Counted from the stretch's first letter, positions 43,374 through 55,740 are shown. The stretch is 64,000 nt of DNA from Immersiella caudata (GCA_030512335.1 JAULSU010000005.1:1488001-1552000); one strand, 5' to 3'. Made by a program: numbers and translations. The notes: generated by a model not told the origin, from the sequence alone.

Positions 43374-44133
43374 TTCGGTGGTTGAAGAGTCGAGGTAAAG
43401 AAGATGGGTGTGGGCTGAGGATGATGCCTTGGACTGTGTGCCTGTTGCGGTCATTGATGCAGGTGAATGGATTACTTCTTCGTGGGGCAGGAGTCTGTGG
43501 TCTTTATAATTGTTGAAGTCCTGAAGTTCTCTTCATAGCGTCCCCTCCATTTCTTTCAAGCCCCTGAACCTACCCACTAAGGCCGGTCCTCATCATCTCG
43601 AAGCAGTCAATGAGGGGCAGAGAATGTCTTCGACAACGTTCACATGGCGATTGTTGTAATTTGATCCGTCCAGTAACGGTTTGATGGATGCCATCCTCCT
43701 TGAACTCACGCGAGCACGTTTTGCCTACCCCTTTCCTTTGCCCGTTAATTGCTTCGAGCACGATTCTCCCCTTAAATCTTTGACAAACAAAAATACCCCG
43801 AAAATTACGATGTTCGTGCTCAACCTCGTGCGTGTGGACTTGATGAGGTCGTCAACCCCTTAAAGTTCTAGAAGCTGGGTAACACAGTCATCGGCTCGTG
43901 CGGTATTGGTCGGTCTTTCGATTCAACAGTGGCCTGTGTCACTGTTTCATTGTCCATCCACGTTCGATCCTCAATTGTTGCGGCTACTGCGCTTCGGAGA
44001 TACTGCCCTCAGCCACGCCGAGCTTGCACAGTGGACGTGTTCCGCCGCGCAAATAGAGCGAAAAGAGCCACCACCTTCCTAATAGAGTCCTATTACCATG
44101 CCCCTTCATTAGCTGAAAGTTACATCAAGCCAA
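43374..44133. other. Intergenic, no gene seen
   Basis: About 0.76 kb. Only short frames on both strands. Confidence 0.4.
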
Positions 44134-45010
44134 TCAAAACTTGACTCGAATCAACGTCGCGTGAATCTCCTCCAACTTCAGGGGTTCATAACCAGGACCA
44201 TTGTCAACCACCTTCGCCGGCAAGGTCACCTTCCCAATAATCTCAACACCAGCCTTTAGGTAGAGCGGAAGTCCTGTGTCCGTGCAGTCCGCAAAGATTT
44301 GCACTTCCTCCGTCCAGGCCGTGTGGCCAACCCAGTTCATCAGCTTCTCGGCATAGCCGCGTCGTCGGTAATCAGGATGCACCGCGAGTCCACGGCATTC
44401 GATCCAGGGGGTGTCGGGGTCGTTCAAGTACTTCATGTACTCTTGGTGCGCCTGCTCGTAATAGATACGATAGGTCTCGGTGTCGACGGCCTTGTTTGGC
44501 CATAATGTCTCGTACACGAATTCCTGGAGTTGGACAAGAGCTCGGCGTATCCCTGCTGTCGTTAGCCAACTTTCCTCGCTCCCTCAATTGGCAGAGATAC
44601 ATACTCTGCATCAACGTATCGGGAGACCAGTTTGTCAGTTCCTCAGGTTTCGTTGCATTTTTGACGAAAACGCCGTAAGCCACGACCTTCTTTCCTGGCG
44701 CGGTTGCCAATATAGCATTCTTGTCTTCGGCCTCGCTGCGACCGGCGTGTCCATCCTCCTCGATCTCAATAACCATGATCACATTCCCAGGCGTCACGAG
44801 GCGGAGAGTAAGCTCGTTGAAGATCGCCCGGCGGTAGTCTTCAACGTATCGGTCCTTGCGTGGGAACCAGTGGCCATCTATCGGCTCCTGATTGAAGGCA
44901 CGATATCCGATCTCTGCGAGAACTTGCGCATCAGCGGGTGTCGCCCGTCTAAGATGTGCCTTTGCTCTCGCCTCGTGCATGATGAAGCCTTGGCACGGTA
45001 TGCCAGTCAA
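44134..45010 (-). CDS. GNAT-family N-acetyltransferase
   Basis: Exon 1 (45010-44605) and exon 2 (44555-44134) join through a 49-nt intron (GTATGT...CTAACGACAG), giving 275 aa; Met11 at 44980 is an alternative start. The opening RRATPADAQVLAEIGYRAFN is a typical GNAT N-terminus. The acetyl-CoA-binding motif A is LAVHPDYRRRGYAEKLMNW, with the RxxGxA loop, then VQIFADCTDTGLPLYLKAG as motif B. Length and the long insertion between strands (PDTLMQTGIRRALVQLQEFVYETLWP) fit the fungal GNAT group of unknown substrate. Probably cytosolic, with no targeting sequence. The frame is intact. Confidence 0.92.
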
Positions 45011-46212
45011 GACCTGTGACAGGGTGAAGTAAGTTTGAGATGAGGTTGTTATGCCAGCTATATGCGGTAGCCAGAGGGTCTGTATCTATACCAATACTTC
45101 GACTTGACGTGTCGTTGTGGTGGCTGCTGACCAAGAAGCTGACGTAAAACAAATCATTACCCCTTTTCGGAAGCCAAGCGGTTGCATCGAGACGCATTGG
45201 GGTTGCACTGGCGCATCCTGGACCATTTTGCCCAGGCATCCGACCAATCCGAGCTCTAAGGTGTCCGGGCGAACGCAGCCCAGCCCTGGTAAGGTTGATG
45301 GGACGAACCTAGTTCTCGACGGAGTTAGTTGGCTTAAGGAGAGTGTAGTACCTTCGAATTGTGAAGACTGTACTGTGTTTGTATGAGAAAGCGACATGTT
45401 TTCAACAGCTCTGACGAGATCGGTAGAACAGACCCGGCAGGCACAGGTCTTTCGTGACTGGAATCCCGGGCGTGATCCAAATCTTGAAGCGCTCCGAGTC
45501 AACTTCCATAGACGTGAGTCGGAGCAGGACGCAGACGAAGGATTTGCCGTTGATGATCAGCAAACTAGCCCAGAGGTCCATGAGATGCTCTCGTTGACTG
45601 TGAATGATCCTAGTCATCGACGGGATACGATAGGCGACTGTTGGGGCCGAGCAACAAATTTCATCCGAAGAAAGGGTGAAACGACATGCTTGCGGCAAAA
45701 TGATATCCTTGTGCGTTAAGCGCCGATGCGGTGGGGATTTCCTAGCTGCGACTGCCACGGGTAGGTTGTGTATGGGAGGTAGATCTGCTCCTTCCCTGTT
45801 TACAACTTTCTGAAAAAATGGCCGCCCGACAGCAAATGTTGTTCCCTTCCTTCAACCCCGTGCTCCACCCTCGAGTTACTGAGAGCCCCCGGTGACCCGA
45901 TGCAATATTTCTCGCACCGTTCGCAACGGCTTCATCAACAGCGTTCCGCCCCAGTGACTTGTCCAAGTCACCAAGTAAAGAGGTGAGGTGTTTCTTCCAC
46001 GGACTCTTTCCTAAACTCCTAGTAATTGACTTGCGCAAGACCTCGCTGACTCACTCAATTTCACGTATACATATGTCTTCCTATTTCTAAAATGGACAGA
46101 CGCTCAGCTCCTCACGGCTCAAGGCACTTCGAGCGTCCTCGAACATCCCAACAAGGCGCAATACCCCTACCTGCAACAGCACCCTCGCCAAAACCTCATC
46201 CACAAAACCACC
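45011..46212. other. Intergenic, no gene supported
   Basis: About 1.2 kb. Overlapping frames of 90-140 codons on both strands show no conserved features and no consistent splice structure. Confidence 0.4.
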
Positions 46213-46809
46213 ATGGCTACCACCGAGCTGGAATCTCCCTGCGACATGTGCTCCGACGCCGGCTCCCAGGATGATCGCGAAGCCTGGGACAACCTCTCCG
46301 ACGTCCACACAGCAGTGTCCACCTCCAAACACCAAGTCCGACCCCCTCATGACAGCGACACCTTCGGCCTCAAACAAGGACGCTGCCACACCTGCCTCGC
46401 CCACCTTCCCGAAGATGCCAAGACCTACTCGCTCCCATCGACCAGCTGCCTCAACGAGGTCGGCCTAAGCCTCGACGCTCCACGCTGCGACCTCTGCTTT
46501 GGCCTCGCCAAAGCCTTCGACAACTTTGCGACTCAGCGACCGACACTCGATGAGAGGGACGCGAGGGAGACGTGGAAACAACTGAAGCAGGCTGTCTCTC
46601 TATCGCATCAGCGGAAGGAACGTAACGAGGATAAGATTTTGAGGGCGATTGAGGATGATCTTGACGTCGAGGACGCCGCTATGAAGAAGATGCTGGCAAA
46701 CTGTAAGCCTCCCAAGGCTTCTGGGGATAAGGGCAAGGGGAAGGGAAAGTCAGAGGGGACTTGCAACGGTGGTTCGAGGGCGAGAGATATCGCGCTGGGA
46801 ATTTATTAG
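46213..46809 (+). CDS. Hypothetical protein with CxxC pairs
   Basis: Single exon, 198 aa, not recognised. Cysteines are paired as CDMC (10-13), CHTC (58-61) and CDLC (92-95), with a lone Cys at 79, which could bind zinc. The C-terminal half is a charged helix (RKERNEDKILRAIEDDLDVE) and then a Lys/Gly-rich stretch (GDKGKGKGKSEG). No signal peptide or membrane segment. The ATG at 46213 has a good context (ACCACCATGG). A longer upstream frame exists in another frame only, so this start is preferred. A nucleic-acid- or protein-binding zinc ribbon-like role is speculation. Confidence 0.6.
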   Translation: MATTELESPCDMCSDAGSQDDREAWDNLSDVHTAVSTSKHQVRPPHDSDTFGLKQGRCHTCLAHLPEDAKTYSLPSTSCLNEVGLSLDAPRCDLCFGLAKAFDNFATQRPTLDERDARETWKQLKQAVSLSHQRKERNEDKILRAIEDDLDVEDAAMKKMLANCKPPKASGDKGKGKGKSEGTCNGGSRARDIALGIY

Positions 46810-47805
46810 GACACAGCTACGGAGAGGGTGAGGATGCAGTTTGAGGGTCTGTATTTGGATGATGGTCACCCGCAACGTCAGAGCGACGGGTGGATAGTTG
46901 ACGTCGGCTTTAGTTTCCATATTTGATAATTACGTCGCGTTGGATTCCCATCTTAGACCCCTCGACCAGGATGCCTTCATATGTCAACAACAGGGGAGGG
47001 CCGCACTTCAGCGATGAAGCCCCGTGCCAACTGCGAAAGAGTTGATGGCCAGGCTCTCTCTGCGAAATGGAGCAATTCGCAGACCGGATGCATGGCCTGG
47101 AAAGGCTTGTTGCTGATCGTCACAACCTTGCAGATCTAATTCCCCGCGAGCCGGCAGCCCCTTGTCGCGACACGAAGACAGGCCAATCGCAATGTTGGCA
47201 TTTTTCGGTGTTCGAAACCCCGAGTATCCACTTTTCACTTCTCGGCTTTCACTGCTCAGTGACGCATTCGAGTGACGGCACAATCGCGACAACCACATTG
47301 TGAACAAAGAGGAACAAATGCTATGTGTTCAAACAAATAGTAAGGACACATCTTGTACCCTCGACAAGACGGAGCAAGTCGTGCAATGAGTTACACTTCA
47401 CTCTAGGGTCCTAGAGTTGCGCCGACTCGCAAATAAGCAAGTCTTGGCACGTCCTCTCAAACCCCTGACCCAGCGCCACCCGAAAACGGTTTCTGGATGC
47501 ATGCAGTGCGAGATGGCTCAGTTGGACCATGAAGTCTTCAGCTGAGCACTTCAGGTGCCGATCTCAGCGGTGCCAACTCGGCGATGGTCGCGCTGGCCCG
47601 TGACCATGTCGACGCCGTTGCCACAGCCTTGAAGACCCTGGTGGGAAGGAAAAGAATGTCTTATATAGAAAGGCGCTGCCGCCACCAGCTCGTGGCTTTC
47701 TCTGATCTTCGTCTCGATTCGTGAGTCCCAGGCTTGTCTCTCTTTTGCCCGTCAGTCTCGAACGGACTCACTCTTTTCGTCGGTCTCTTCTCCACGGCGG
47801 TAATC
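46810..47805. other. Intergenic, no gene seen
   Basis: About 1 kb. A tRNA-like D-arm sequence near 47509 is not followed by a T-arm. No gene is supported. Confidence 0.4.
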
Positions 47806-48901
47806 ATGAAGGCCCAAACGCTCGTTGCAAGGACGCTTGTGAGCGGTCTCCTCTCCGCTCGCATGCCCTCCGATCCGATGGGACAGACGCCTAAAATTCC
47901 CGGTGTCAACGTCTTCGCAACAGGCAGTGCTGGCACGTGTGAAACGGGGTTCACCGACTGCGGTACCGGTTGCATGCCTCTCACCAGCATCTGCTGCGGG
48001 ACGTAAGGCGCATTGGCCCCGAGTTCTGATTCGTGAGTGGCGTTGACGTCTCGACAGGACCGGCTATTGTGAATCAGACGAGTACTGCACTGCATTGGGA
48101 TGCTGCCCTGTAAGCCTTTTCGGGGAACGTTCATTCTCCAAAACCGCGAGAAACTGACATCGATGGTGCGATAGCTGGGCGAGATCTGCAGAGGTGTAGC
48201 AGACTGCCCATCCGGCAAGGAAGAATGCAATGATGGGTGGGTTACACCCCACACCCCTGAACGTTCCCAATCCGCTAATATTGTGCCTGGCTTCCAGATG
48301 CATGCCCGAAGGATCCGTGTGCTGCCCCGGTGCCGGATACTGCGACGCTGGTGAGGTGTGCGGCCCGAACGGCACTTGCGACAAGACGACTGGCGGCGGG
48401 GGCGGGGGGAGCAGCAGCGGCGGAGGGAGCAGCAGCGGCGGAGGCAGCAGTGGCACCAATGGCAGCAGCGGAAGTGGCGGCGACGTCGTTACCTGCCCGG
48501 CTGGGAAGAAGACGTGCGACGATGACTATTGCATCCCGTTGGATGGGAGCCAATGCTGCAATACGGGACTTGGAAAATACTGCGAAGTAAGACTCATCCC
48601 GCGTCCAAGTTGCGCGACAGATGCTGACGGAAGGTTACAGGCCGGTACCTATTGCGTTGATGGAGGTTGCTGTAAGGTTGGCAAGACATGCACCAGCGGT
48701 AGTGGCAGTTCCATCTTCTCCAGCGGCGATGACGATGAGGTTGGCAGCGGTGGCAGTTTCAGTCCCACCAAGACATCTGGTTCGTCTGGTGCTGGTGCAA
48801 CCGTCATCATTGAAGGGAGTAGAAACGTCGGGGGAACCATGTCAACATCGTTCGGCTTGATGCTGGCTCTCGTGTTTGTTGCTCTTGCTCCGCTCCTTTG
48901 A
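47806..48901 (+). CDS. GPI-anchored Cys-rich secreted protein, five exons
   Basis: Exons 47806-48002, 48058-48109, 48175-48236, 48298-48586 and 48641-48901 join in correct phase with GT-AG introns of 51-65 nt, giving 286 aa. The N-terminus (MKAQTLVARTLVSGLLSARM) is a signal peptide. Repeated small Cys modules follow: CETGFTDCGTGCMPLTSICC, GYCESDEYCTALGCC, ICRGVADCPSGKEECNDGC, MPEGSVCCPGAGYCDAGEVC and, after a Gly/Ser linker, CPAGKKTCDDDYC to GTYCVDGGCCKVGKTC. The C-terminus ends in Ser/Gly-rich sequence and a hydrophobic tail (FGLMLALVFVALAPLL), a GPI signal. The modules resemble small disulfide-bonded cell-wall repeats found in fungal surface proteins. The gene is intact, unlike the related-looking broken gene at 8.8-9.6 kb. 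Confidence 0.88.
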
Positions 48902-49672
48902 CATCCGTGTGGTTAGGATCTAATAGACATGGTATGCTCTTTACTCTGTACCTGGAATACCGTAGCATTTTGTAATGAAACAATTATCGAAGTTCACTTC
49001 CGTCGAGCGACCTTCCTCACTTGTTGGCGGAGCTTGGCCGACGAGATCTGGACCATGATTGAGGCAAAGGGGGGGGTTTAGATTTGTAGCTTCGCTGCAT
49101 GAACGAAAATAATGCGCAAAAATTGCAAGGCAACAATGAACACACCGACAAATCTGCCGGTATGTCGAACTCGTGGTGCCGCATTCAAGATCAGCATATG
49201 GGCTGTTAGGATGCGCTCAAACGTCATGAGCTAGATGACGCGACGGCAAAGGCTCAGGTTGCCAAGAAGTGGGCAACCCTAACCCCTAGCAACTCTCGAT
49301 CAAACCCACACATGGAGTGGCGTAGCGACGACCATGAAATGGCCGTGATAGAACATCAGCTGTCCTCGAATATTGGGGCAAGCCATAGATACGCAACATA
49401 CATTGCAACGAGGTTCTGAAGGCGAATACGTGATTTCGCTGCCCGGCGTTGCCTGCGCTCCAAACCGAGACCGCCTCGAGGTGGCAGAATTCGCGTGCGA
49501 CCCCACGTGACTCAGCGCTAGCCCTCTCCAATCGCAATCAGCCACCACGCCCCACTGCGCAAACCCACAAACTGCTGTGTGAGAAATTCCGACGTCTTGA
49601 ACTTCCCCTCAGCGGAAATTTCATCCATCGACAACAACGAGATACTAACCATCACGCAGCAAATCCTTCAAG
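48902..49672. other. Intergenic, RPL19 promoter side
   Basis: About 0.77 kb. No gene is supported; the right end is the RPL19 5' UTR and promoter. Confidence 0.4.
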
Positions 49673-50604
49673 ATGTGAGTGCCCTCGAAACCCATGCCCA
49701 CGGACACACCGGTCGCGATGGGAGCTGTCAGGATGTCGATTTTCCCTGGCCTGCCTCGCAACACCCGAAAATTGGCATCGAATTGGCAGACCTCGAAAAC
49801 GCCATCGCCATGACCTCCCATCACCACACCCGACCGAACACGAACAATTCGACGACGTCAACACGGAATGCTGACATCTGGCGTTCTACAGGGTTAATCT
49901 GCGGACCCAGAAGCGGCTTGCGTCCTCCGTCTTGGGCGTCGGCCAGCGCAAGATCTGGCTCGACCCCAGCGAGGTCAGCGAGATCAGCAATGCCAACTCC
50001 CGCCAGACGATCCGCAAGCTCGTTGCCGATGGCCTCATCATCAAGAAGCCCGTCACCATGCACTCGCGCTCGCGCGCCCGTGCCCTCAACCTTGCCCGCC
50101 GCGACGGTCGCCACCGTGGCTTCGGTAAGCGCAAGGGTACCGCCGATGCCCGTATGCCCGAGTACGTTCGTCCCCTCCGAGAAGGATGCAGATGGGATTG
50201 GAGATATGGTGTTGGATTAGCCGCTGACATGTGGACAACAGGCAGGTTCTTTGGATGCGCCGCCAACGGGTCCTCCGTCGTCTCCTCGTGAAGTACCGTG
50301 CCAGCGGCAAGATCGACAAGCACCTCTACCACGAGCTCTACCACCTCGCCAAGGGTAACACCTTCAAGCACAAGAGAGCGCTTGTTGAGCACGTATGTTC
50401 TCCCATACCCGCCGGGCCAAGGTCCCCAGGTGCTGACAAATACCACAGATTCACAAGGCCAAGGCCGAGAAGGCGCGTGAGAGGCAGCTCAAGGAGGATA
50501 TGGACGCCAAGCGTGCCCGCACCAAGGCTGCCCGCGAGCGCAAGATGGAGAGACAGGCGGCGAAGCGAAGCGCCCTCATGGGCGAGGAGGAGGAATCCAA
50601 GTAG
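49673..50604 (+). CDS. RPL19: 60S ribosomal protein L19 (eL19)
   Basis: Exons 49673-49674, 49892-50161, 50242-50392 and 50449-50604 give 192 aa, the normal eL19 length. The first coding exon is just AT. The G of the start codon lies after a 217-nt intron (GTGAGT...TCTACAG), so the ATG is split. The protein starts VNLRTQKRLASSVLGVGQRK and contains KIWLDPSEVSEISNANSRQ, VLWMRRQRVLRRLLVKYR and a basic C-terminal helix (RERQLKEDMDAKRARTKAA). It sits in the large subunit near the peptide exit tunnel and forms an inter-subunit bridge. Very short 5' coding exons are known for this gene in other fungi; I recall the same in yeast. The codons are consistent with high expression. Confidence 0.97.
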
Positions 50605-51707
50605 ATTTCGGCGGCTAGGTGAAAGACGGACTTCTGCTAGGCGGCCTTGCATTCGGAGTAATCGGTTGGGCTCTTTTCTGGTCGCATTCTCACAACAATC
50701 CACACGTGGACCTGGCCCTGGGCAGTCTGTTGCTTTTTATGCTACGTGGGGTGGATTGTCACCACTTATGACCTGGTGAGGTTCTGGGGATGCATGTAAG
50801 GCATTGAAAACGGAATCTATGGGTTTGGCCAGATATGCGAGGGCGCAGAACTGGTCGTGTGATATAAGTGACGAGCCGCTAGACCTCGAGACTCTTCCTT
50901 CCGTGATCATCAGCTAGCGAGCATGACAAGAAGTTCCAGTTGTCCGCATGTCTTTTCAAGCTTCAGATGCTATCCCCGAATGGCCTCCCGGATGCCCGTC
51001 AGTCAAGCCAACCACCATCCGCCAGCAAACACACACCTGTACACGCCTCAGTACACAACCGCAGCACAACACATGGGTATGGCCAAAAACGAAATCTACA
51101 CTACAAGAGAAGAGGGCGACTGCTTCCGCGAGCCGGGCATCAACCATTTGTGACTGTTGGGTCAGATTGCTTCATATTGTCCCTCGAGAGTGGTGAGGTT
51201 GCGCCGGTACATGTCAGCATGTATCCCGTAACCGAGTCCCTGTGACAGGACAAGGCCGGAAGACCGTGAATACTGCCGTTTGGAAGCGTGCTCATCATCC
51301 CCAATATAGTTGATTGAAGAGAGAAGAGAAAGTGGGACAAGTGCAGGGCACGCAGCTGGTTTTTGAGGTCACACCCCTGTTGCTTGTGCTTGGCTCGTGC
51401 GTTTGTGGCCTGTGCGGCGTTGACCAGCCTCGGCCGTTCGCGGGGGAGCTTCCCTGACCCCACTGGTTACGGATGATGGGATGGCGGGTGACCTGAAGTC
51501 CAACTTCGTCACCACCTGCATTTACTCGCCAGAGCTCTCACTGCCTCCAAATTCGGGACTCAGGGACCGATTGCCCCTTGCTGACCGGCAGCGAGTCAGG
51601 TGATAGGTGTGCTTCCAATTGGTATGGTGATCCAATTGTCCACTTTGTGCAATTTTCTCAACGCCGACGGGTGATACCTGTAGCTCCAAAGCTTCGAGAT
51701 CATCGCC
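50605..51707. other. Intergenic, no gene supported
   Basis: About 1.1 kb between RPL19 and SHMT. Small frames only. Confidence 0.4.
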
Positions 51708-53658
51708 ATGTCTTCGGTACTTTCTCGCACATCGGTGCGGGCTTGCCTGCGAGCCACCGCTCCGGTTACCTCGGCCTCGATATCTACAGCTGCAGCGACG
51801 TCGACGGGACTGTGCAGGACGGCGATCAACGTTCAAAGATACACACAATGCCGTGCGCCGGGGCAACGAAGGGCGGTGTCGTCCACGACCAACGACAGCC
51901 AGCAAAAGGTGCTTCACCTCCTCCGCCACTGCCACTCGCCAATCCGTATGCTAACAGAACTCGGTCTCTAGCTCCTCGCAGCCCATTTGCAACAGGCTGA
52001 TCCGGTCATGTACGAGATCATCGAAAGTGTCAGTTTCCTCCAGACTTCGCCCACACCGCCTGTGTCTCCGACACGCGACTCCAAATGGCGGTGGCACCGG
52101 ACATCCGCTAACATGGCTCCGCATACAGGAAAAGAAGAGGCAAAAACACTTCATCAACCTAATTCCCTCCGAGAACTTCACTTCCCAGGCCGTACTCGAC
52201 GCCTTGGGAAGCCCTATGCAAAGTCCGTATCCTGTTATCGACCATCCTCACCTGGACAGGCTCCGACCATAGTTGAGCTCGTAACTAACATAGTTCCGCA
52301 GATAAATACTCCGAGGGGTATCCAGGTGCAAGGTACTACGGCGGAAACGAGTTCATCGACTCTTCGGAGAGGTTATGCCAACAACGGGCGCTGGAGACGT
52401 TTGGGCTGGATGCCAAAGAATGGGGTGTCAACGTTCAGGGTAGGCTCTCCTTCTCTTCCTTCGCGCCTCTTTGCTCTGGGTCTTGCGCTGACAAGGCCGC
52501 AATCCAGCTCTCTCGGGTGCTCCGGCAAATCTCTACGTCTACTCTGCCCTGATGGACGTCAAGGACCGTCTCATGGGTCTCGACCTTCCCCACGGTGGCC
52601 ATCTCTCCCACGGATACCAGACCCCGACTAAGAAGATCTCCTTCATTTCCAAGTACTTCGAAACCCTCCCCTACCGATTGGACGAGTCGAGCGGCTACAT
52701 CAACTACGATAAGCTAGAGGAGATGGCTATCGCATATCGGCCGAAGATCATTGTCGCTGGTGCTTCTGCATATAGCCGACTCATCGACTACGCGCGCATG
52801 CGGGAAATCTGCAACAAGATTGACGCCTACTTGCTCGCTGACATGGCGCATATCTCTGGGTTGGTGGCTGCCAAGGTGATGCCTGGTCCCTTTGGATACG
52901 CCGACATTGTCACGACTACGAGCCACAAATCTCTCCGTGGACCCCGCGGTGCCCTTATCTTCTTCCGCAAGGGTGTGCGCCGCACAAACCCCAAGACGGG
53001 AGTTGAGGAGCTCTACAACCTAGAAAGTCCCATCAACACATCCGTCTTCCCCGGACATCAAGGCGGACCCCACAACCACACCATTGCCGCGCTAGCCGTT
53101 GCGCTTAAGCAGGCGCAGACACCCGAGTTCCGAGCATACCAATCTCGCGTCCTTACCAACGCCAAAGCTCTGGCGCGCCGTCTTGGGGAGCCCAAGGACA
53201 AAGGAGGACTGGGCTACTCGCTGGTGAGCGGTGGCACCGACAACCACCTCATCCTGCTTGACTTGAAGCCCCAGGGCATCGACGGTGCGCGTGTTGAGCG
53301 TGTGCTCGAGCTCGTCGGCGTGGCATCGAATAAGAACACAGTACCTGGCGATAAGTCGGCGCTCACGCCTGGTGGTCTTCGCATGGGCACGCCCGCCATG
53401 ACAACTCGGGGCTTCAACGAAGAAGACTTTGCCCGCGTTGGTGACATCGTAGACCGCGCCGTGACCATCGCCGTTCGCGTGGACAAGGCTGCACGCAAGG
53501 CGGCTGAGGACAAGGGCGAGGGTAAGACCAAGGGCCGGTTGAAGACCTTCCTGGAGTACATTGGCAATGGTGAGCACGAGCCTGAGATCGTTCAGCTCCG
53601 CAGCGAGGTGGAGGATTGGGTTGGCACATACCCTCTTCCATGGGAGGCCAAGCCATAG
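51708..53658 (+). CDS. SHM1: Serine hydroxymethyltransferase, mitochondrial
   Basis: Exons 51708-51908, 51972-52028, 52129-52222, 52302-52439 and 52508-53658 join with matching phase, giving 546 aa. The enzyme interconverts serine and glycine with tetrahydrofolate, using PLP. The N-terminus (VLSRTSVRACLRATAPVTSA) is a mitochondrial presequence of about 60 residues. Core motifs are FINLIPSENFTSQAVLDALG, YYGGNEFIDSSERLCQQRAL, DMAHISGLVAAKVMP and TTTSHKSLRGPRG, in which the Lys binds PLP. The final MGTPAMTTRGFNEEDF is also conserved. Introns 2 and 3 have GTCAGT and GTCCGT donors, weaker than usual but required by phase and conservation. The protein works in mitochondrial one-carbon metabolism. 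Confidence 0.97.
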
Positions 53659-54780
53659 GAGGGTTTGATGTCAAGGATTCGAAAGGGGGGTGAGGGGAGG
53701 AATCTTTGGAGGGGTGACGGCAGCCCGTATCGAAGAGTAGGGAGGGATTTATACTAAGAAGTACCAAAGTCAGGGCGATTGGGTTTAACAGTTAGTCTTG
53801 CTTCTGAGATTTGGCGTGGGCCGAGGAGATGGTGTACGTAGGGAGATGTCGTTGCGTTGCTCGGGCCTTTTAACATTACGGCGTTTGAGATCGGCATGAG
53901 GTTTTGAGCACAAGTAGTGGGCATGGTTACAAGTATTGGTATGCTCCATGAATTCGGGGATTTTATTTTATATGTCTTGAAGAGAAATGGACCATCTAGG
54001 CGTGAGAGAGAGAGGGTGAAAACCAGGCCCGACCCCATTTAGTTTTTCCTCCATACTCCATTACAAGGGATTTGTAATGAAAGTGCCTATTTGCATCATC
54101 TCCCTACGCGTGACTCCCAACTACCCACCCCTCAGCCCCGAGTCCCAAGTCCCAAGGCCTCTTCTAGACTAGGTAACGTGAGGTATCTGCTAGCCCAGAT
54201 GTCTTTGGGGCTACTAGCTTAGACGCACTTTAAACTAACCCAGACGCCTTCTTTTACTTCAAAAGAGGCCTTAGGGCTCTGTGGTGATAGTCGTGGTGAG
54301 CCTTATGAAGGGCGAGGGTTTATATATGTGCGCATGGTATAAATAGACAAAAGCTATGGTGCTAATAATCATTCTCTTCGTAATACACATGAAACACATC
54401 TACTCATCACAATATGGATTAGCCACTTTCCATCTGGCCTTTGGATTCAAAAGCTCAGCTTCTTGGTTGGAAACAGCCCCGTGGTTGTTGTAGGCAACCT
54501 CATTGCCAAGCGAGAAGCTACTGTAACTCTCAACGCCTCCTTCATTTGACCATGACTCTTGGCGTAGTCTGATGAGGCTTATTATTCTTATCTTCCATAT
54601 ATCGAGCAGTGCTGGGACAGGGTTAATTAACATTCTTTTCTTACATTCCGTCCAGAATCTGACTAACAAGCAGCATTGTCATCCCGATGTTTTTTTTTAA
54701 AGGAACCGTTGAGGACAGATGCCGGTGATCTAGACATGTCATGTTGATCAACTTAATCATATTTGTGCTGCTATTCTTTC
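53659..54780. other. Intergenic, AT-rich part, no gene supported
   Basis: About 1.1 kb with visibly lower GC than the rest, especially 54150-54780. A minus-strand frame at 54400-54669 has no recognised family. It could be a degraded mobile-element remnant, but no inverted repeats or polymerase motifs are visible. Confidence 0.35.
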
Positions 54781-54788
54781 TTGAAAAG

Positions 54789-55740
54789 CACTGCAATTTT
54801 CGCGTCAAAGGAGGCAGCGGTTTTGCAGCTGGCTCGACTCGGTGTAAGGTGTGTTTGCCCCCACCAATTAAAGGAGACAGATGCTTGGTTCTCCACCTGG
54901 TCGGTTCTGCAATTTCTACATCAAAAGAGGGGATAGCTTTTCAGCGGGGTTGGGCCTATGCTGACAAGGCTCGTGGCGTTATTCTTGCCCTGCGTTGCCC
55001 TGTCAACACTGCATTTTTTGCACCAGACGAGGAAGCTTTGGGCGGTTAAGTACCCACTAACTGCGTTTGGGCAGGGTCTCGCAAATTCTGGATCACTGCA
55101 ATCTCAACATCAAACCCGAAGGAGGGGACATGGAGTTCCGATGTCTAAGACCGGTCAACAAGGTGCAGAAGGGGTTGAGTCATCAGGCTTGGCGTCTATT
55201 CGCAAGCAGACAAGGCACAAAACACTGGAATTTAACATCAACGGAGGGTACAGCTCTTCAGCGGAGATTCGGACGAGAGCGGGAGGGCTTGTGGCGTAGT
55301 TCTTGCCCTGCATGGCCCTGTCAACACTGTAAATTTAGCGCCAGAGGAGGAAGCTTCGCCTTCGAGGGCTGGGCACCAAGGTATTGCTTCTGTGATTGGT
55401 GATCCGGAGCATGCCTTTTTCCGAAAGGCTTCCAATGGAGGCAGCAGTTCTCCAGTAGGGTTGAACCAGGTCGTCAGCGCGCCAATTGGAACAAAGCAGA
55501 CTGGACGCCTCAACTGGGCTACCACGGCAGCCTCAAAGTCCGGTGTTGCCAACCCAAGGGTAGGTCATGCTGCCTGGTTATGCCTGGGACACTGCAATTT
55601 GTGTCCCGAAAGAGTGGAGGGTGTGGGTGCGGCTCACTGCAGTCTCATTCGTCCCTGATAAGGCGGCTGGGTTCTTGCGTGGACGCCTTTCACTGCAATT
55701 CTGGCCCCCCAAGTGGGGACCATTCCGCAGGTTACACTTC
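54789..55740. repeat. Degenerate tandem array, ~105-bp period, about nine units
   Basis: A core resembling CACTGCAATTT...ATCAAAGGAGG...AGC recurs with its CTG (or CTT) at 54791, 54907, 55009, 55096, 55225, 55327, 55429, 55592 and 55693. Spacings are 116, 102, 87, 129, 102, 102, 163 and 101 bp. A longer segment (GTGGCGTTATTCTTGCCCTG then GCCCTGTCAACACTG) recurs 318 bp apart (54973 and 55291), three units. Units differ by many substitutions and indels. No open frame or CRISPR-like identity. Confidence 0.75.

Noticed and set aside
47500..47610. tRNA-like GAGATGGCTCAGTTGGA
   Set aside because: No T-arm (TTCGA) and no matching acceptor stem.
54400..54669. Minus-strand 89-codon frame in AT-rich DNA
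   Set aside because: No recognisable domain, no promoter or splice evidence; may be a degraded element but cannot be supported.
54789..55740. CRISPR array reading of the phased repeats
   Set aside because: Units are strongly diverged, spacing is irregular and the host is a eukaryote.
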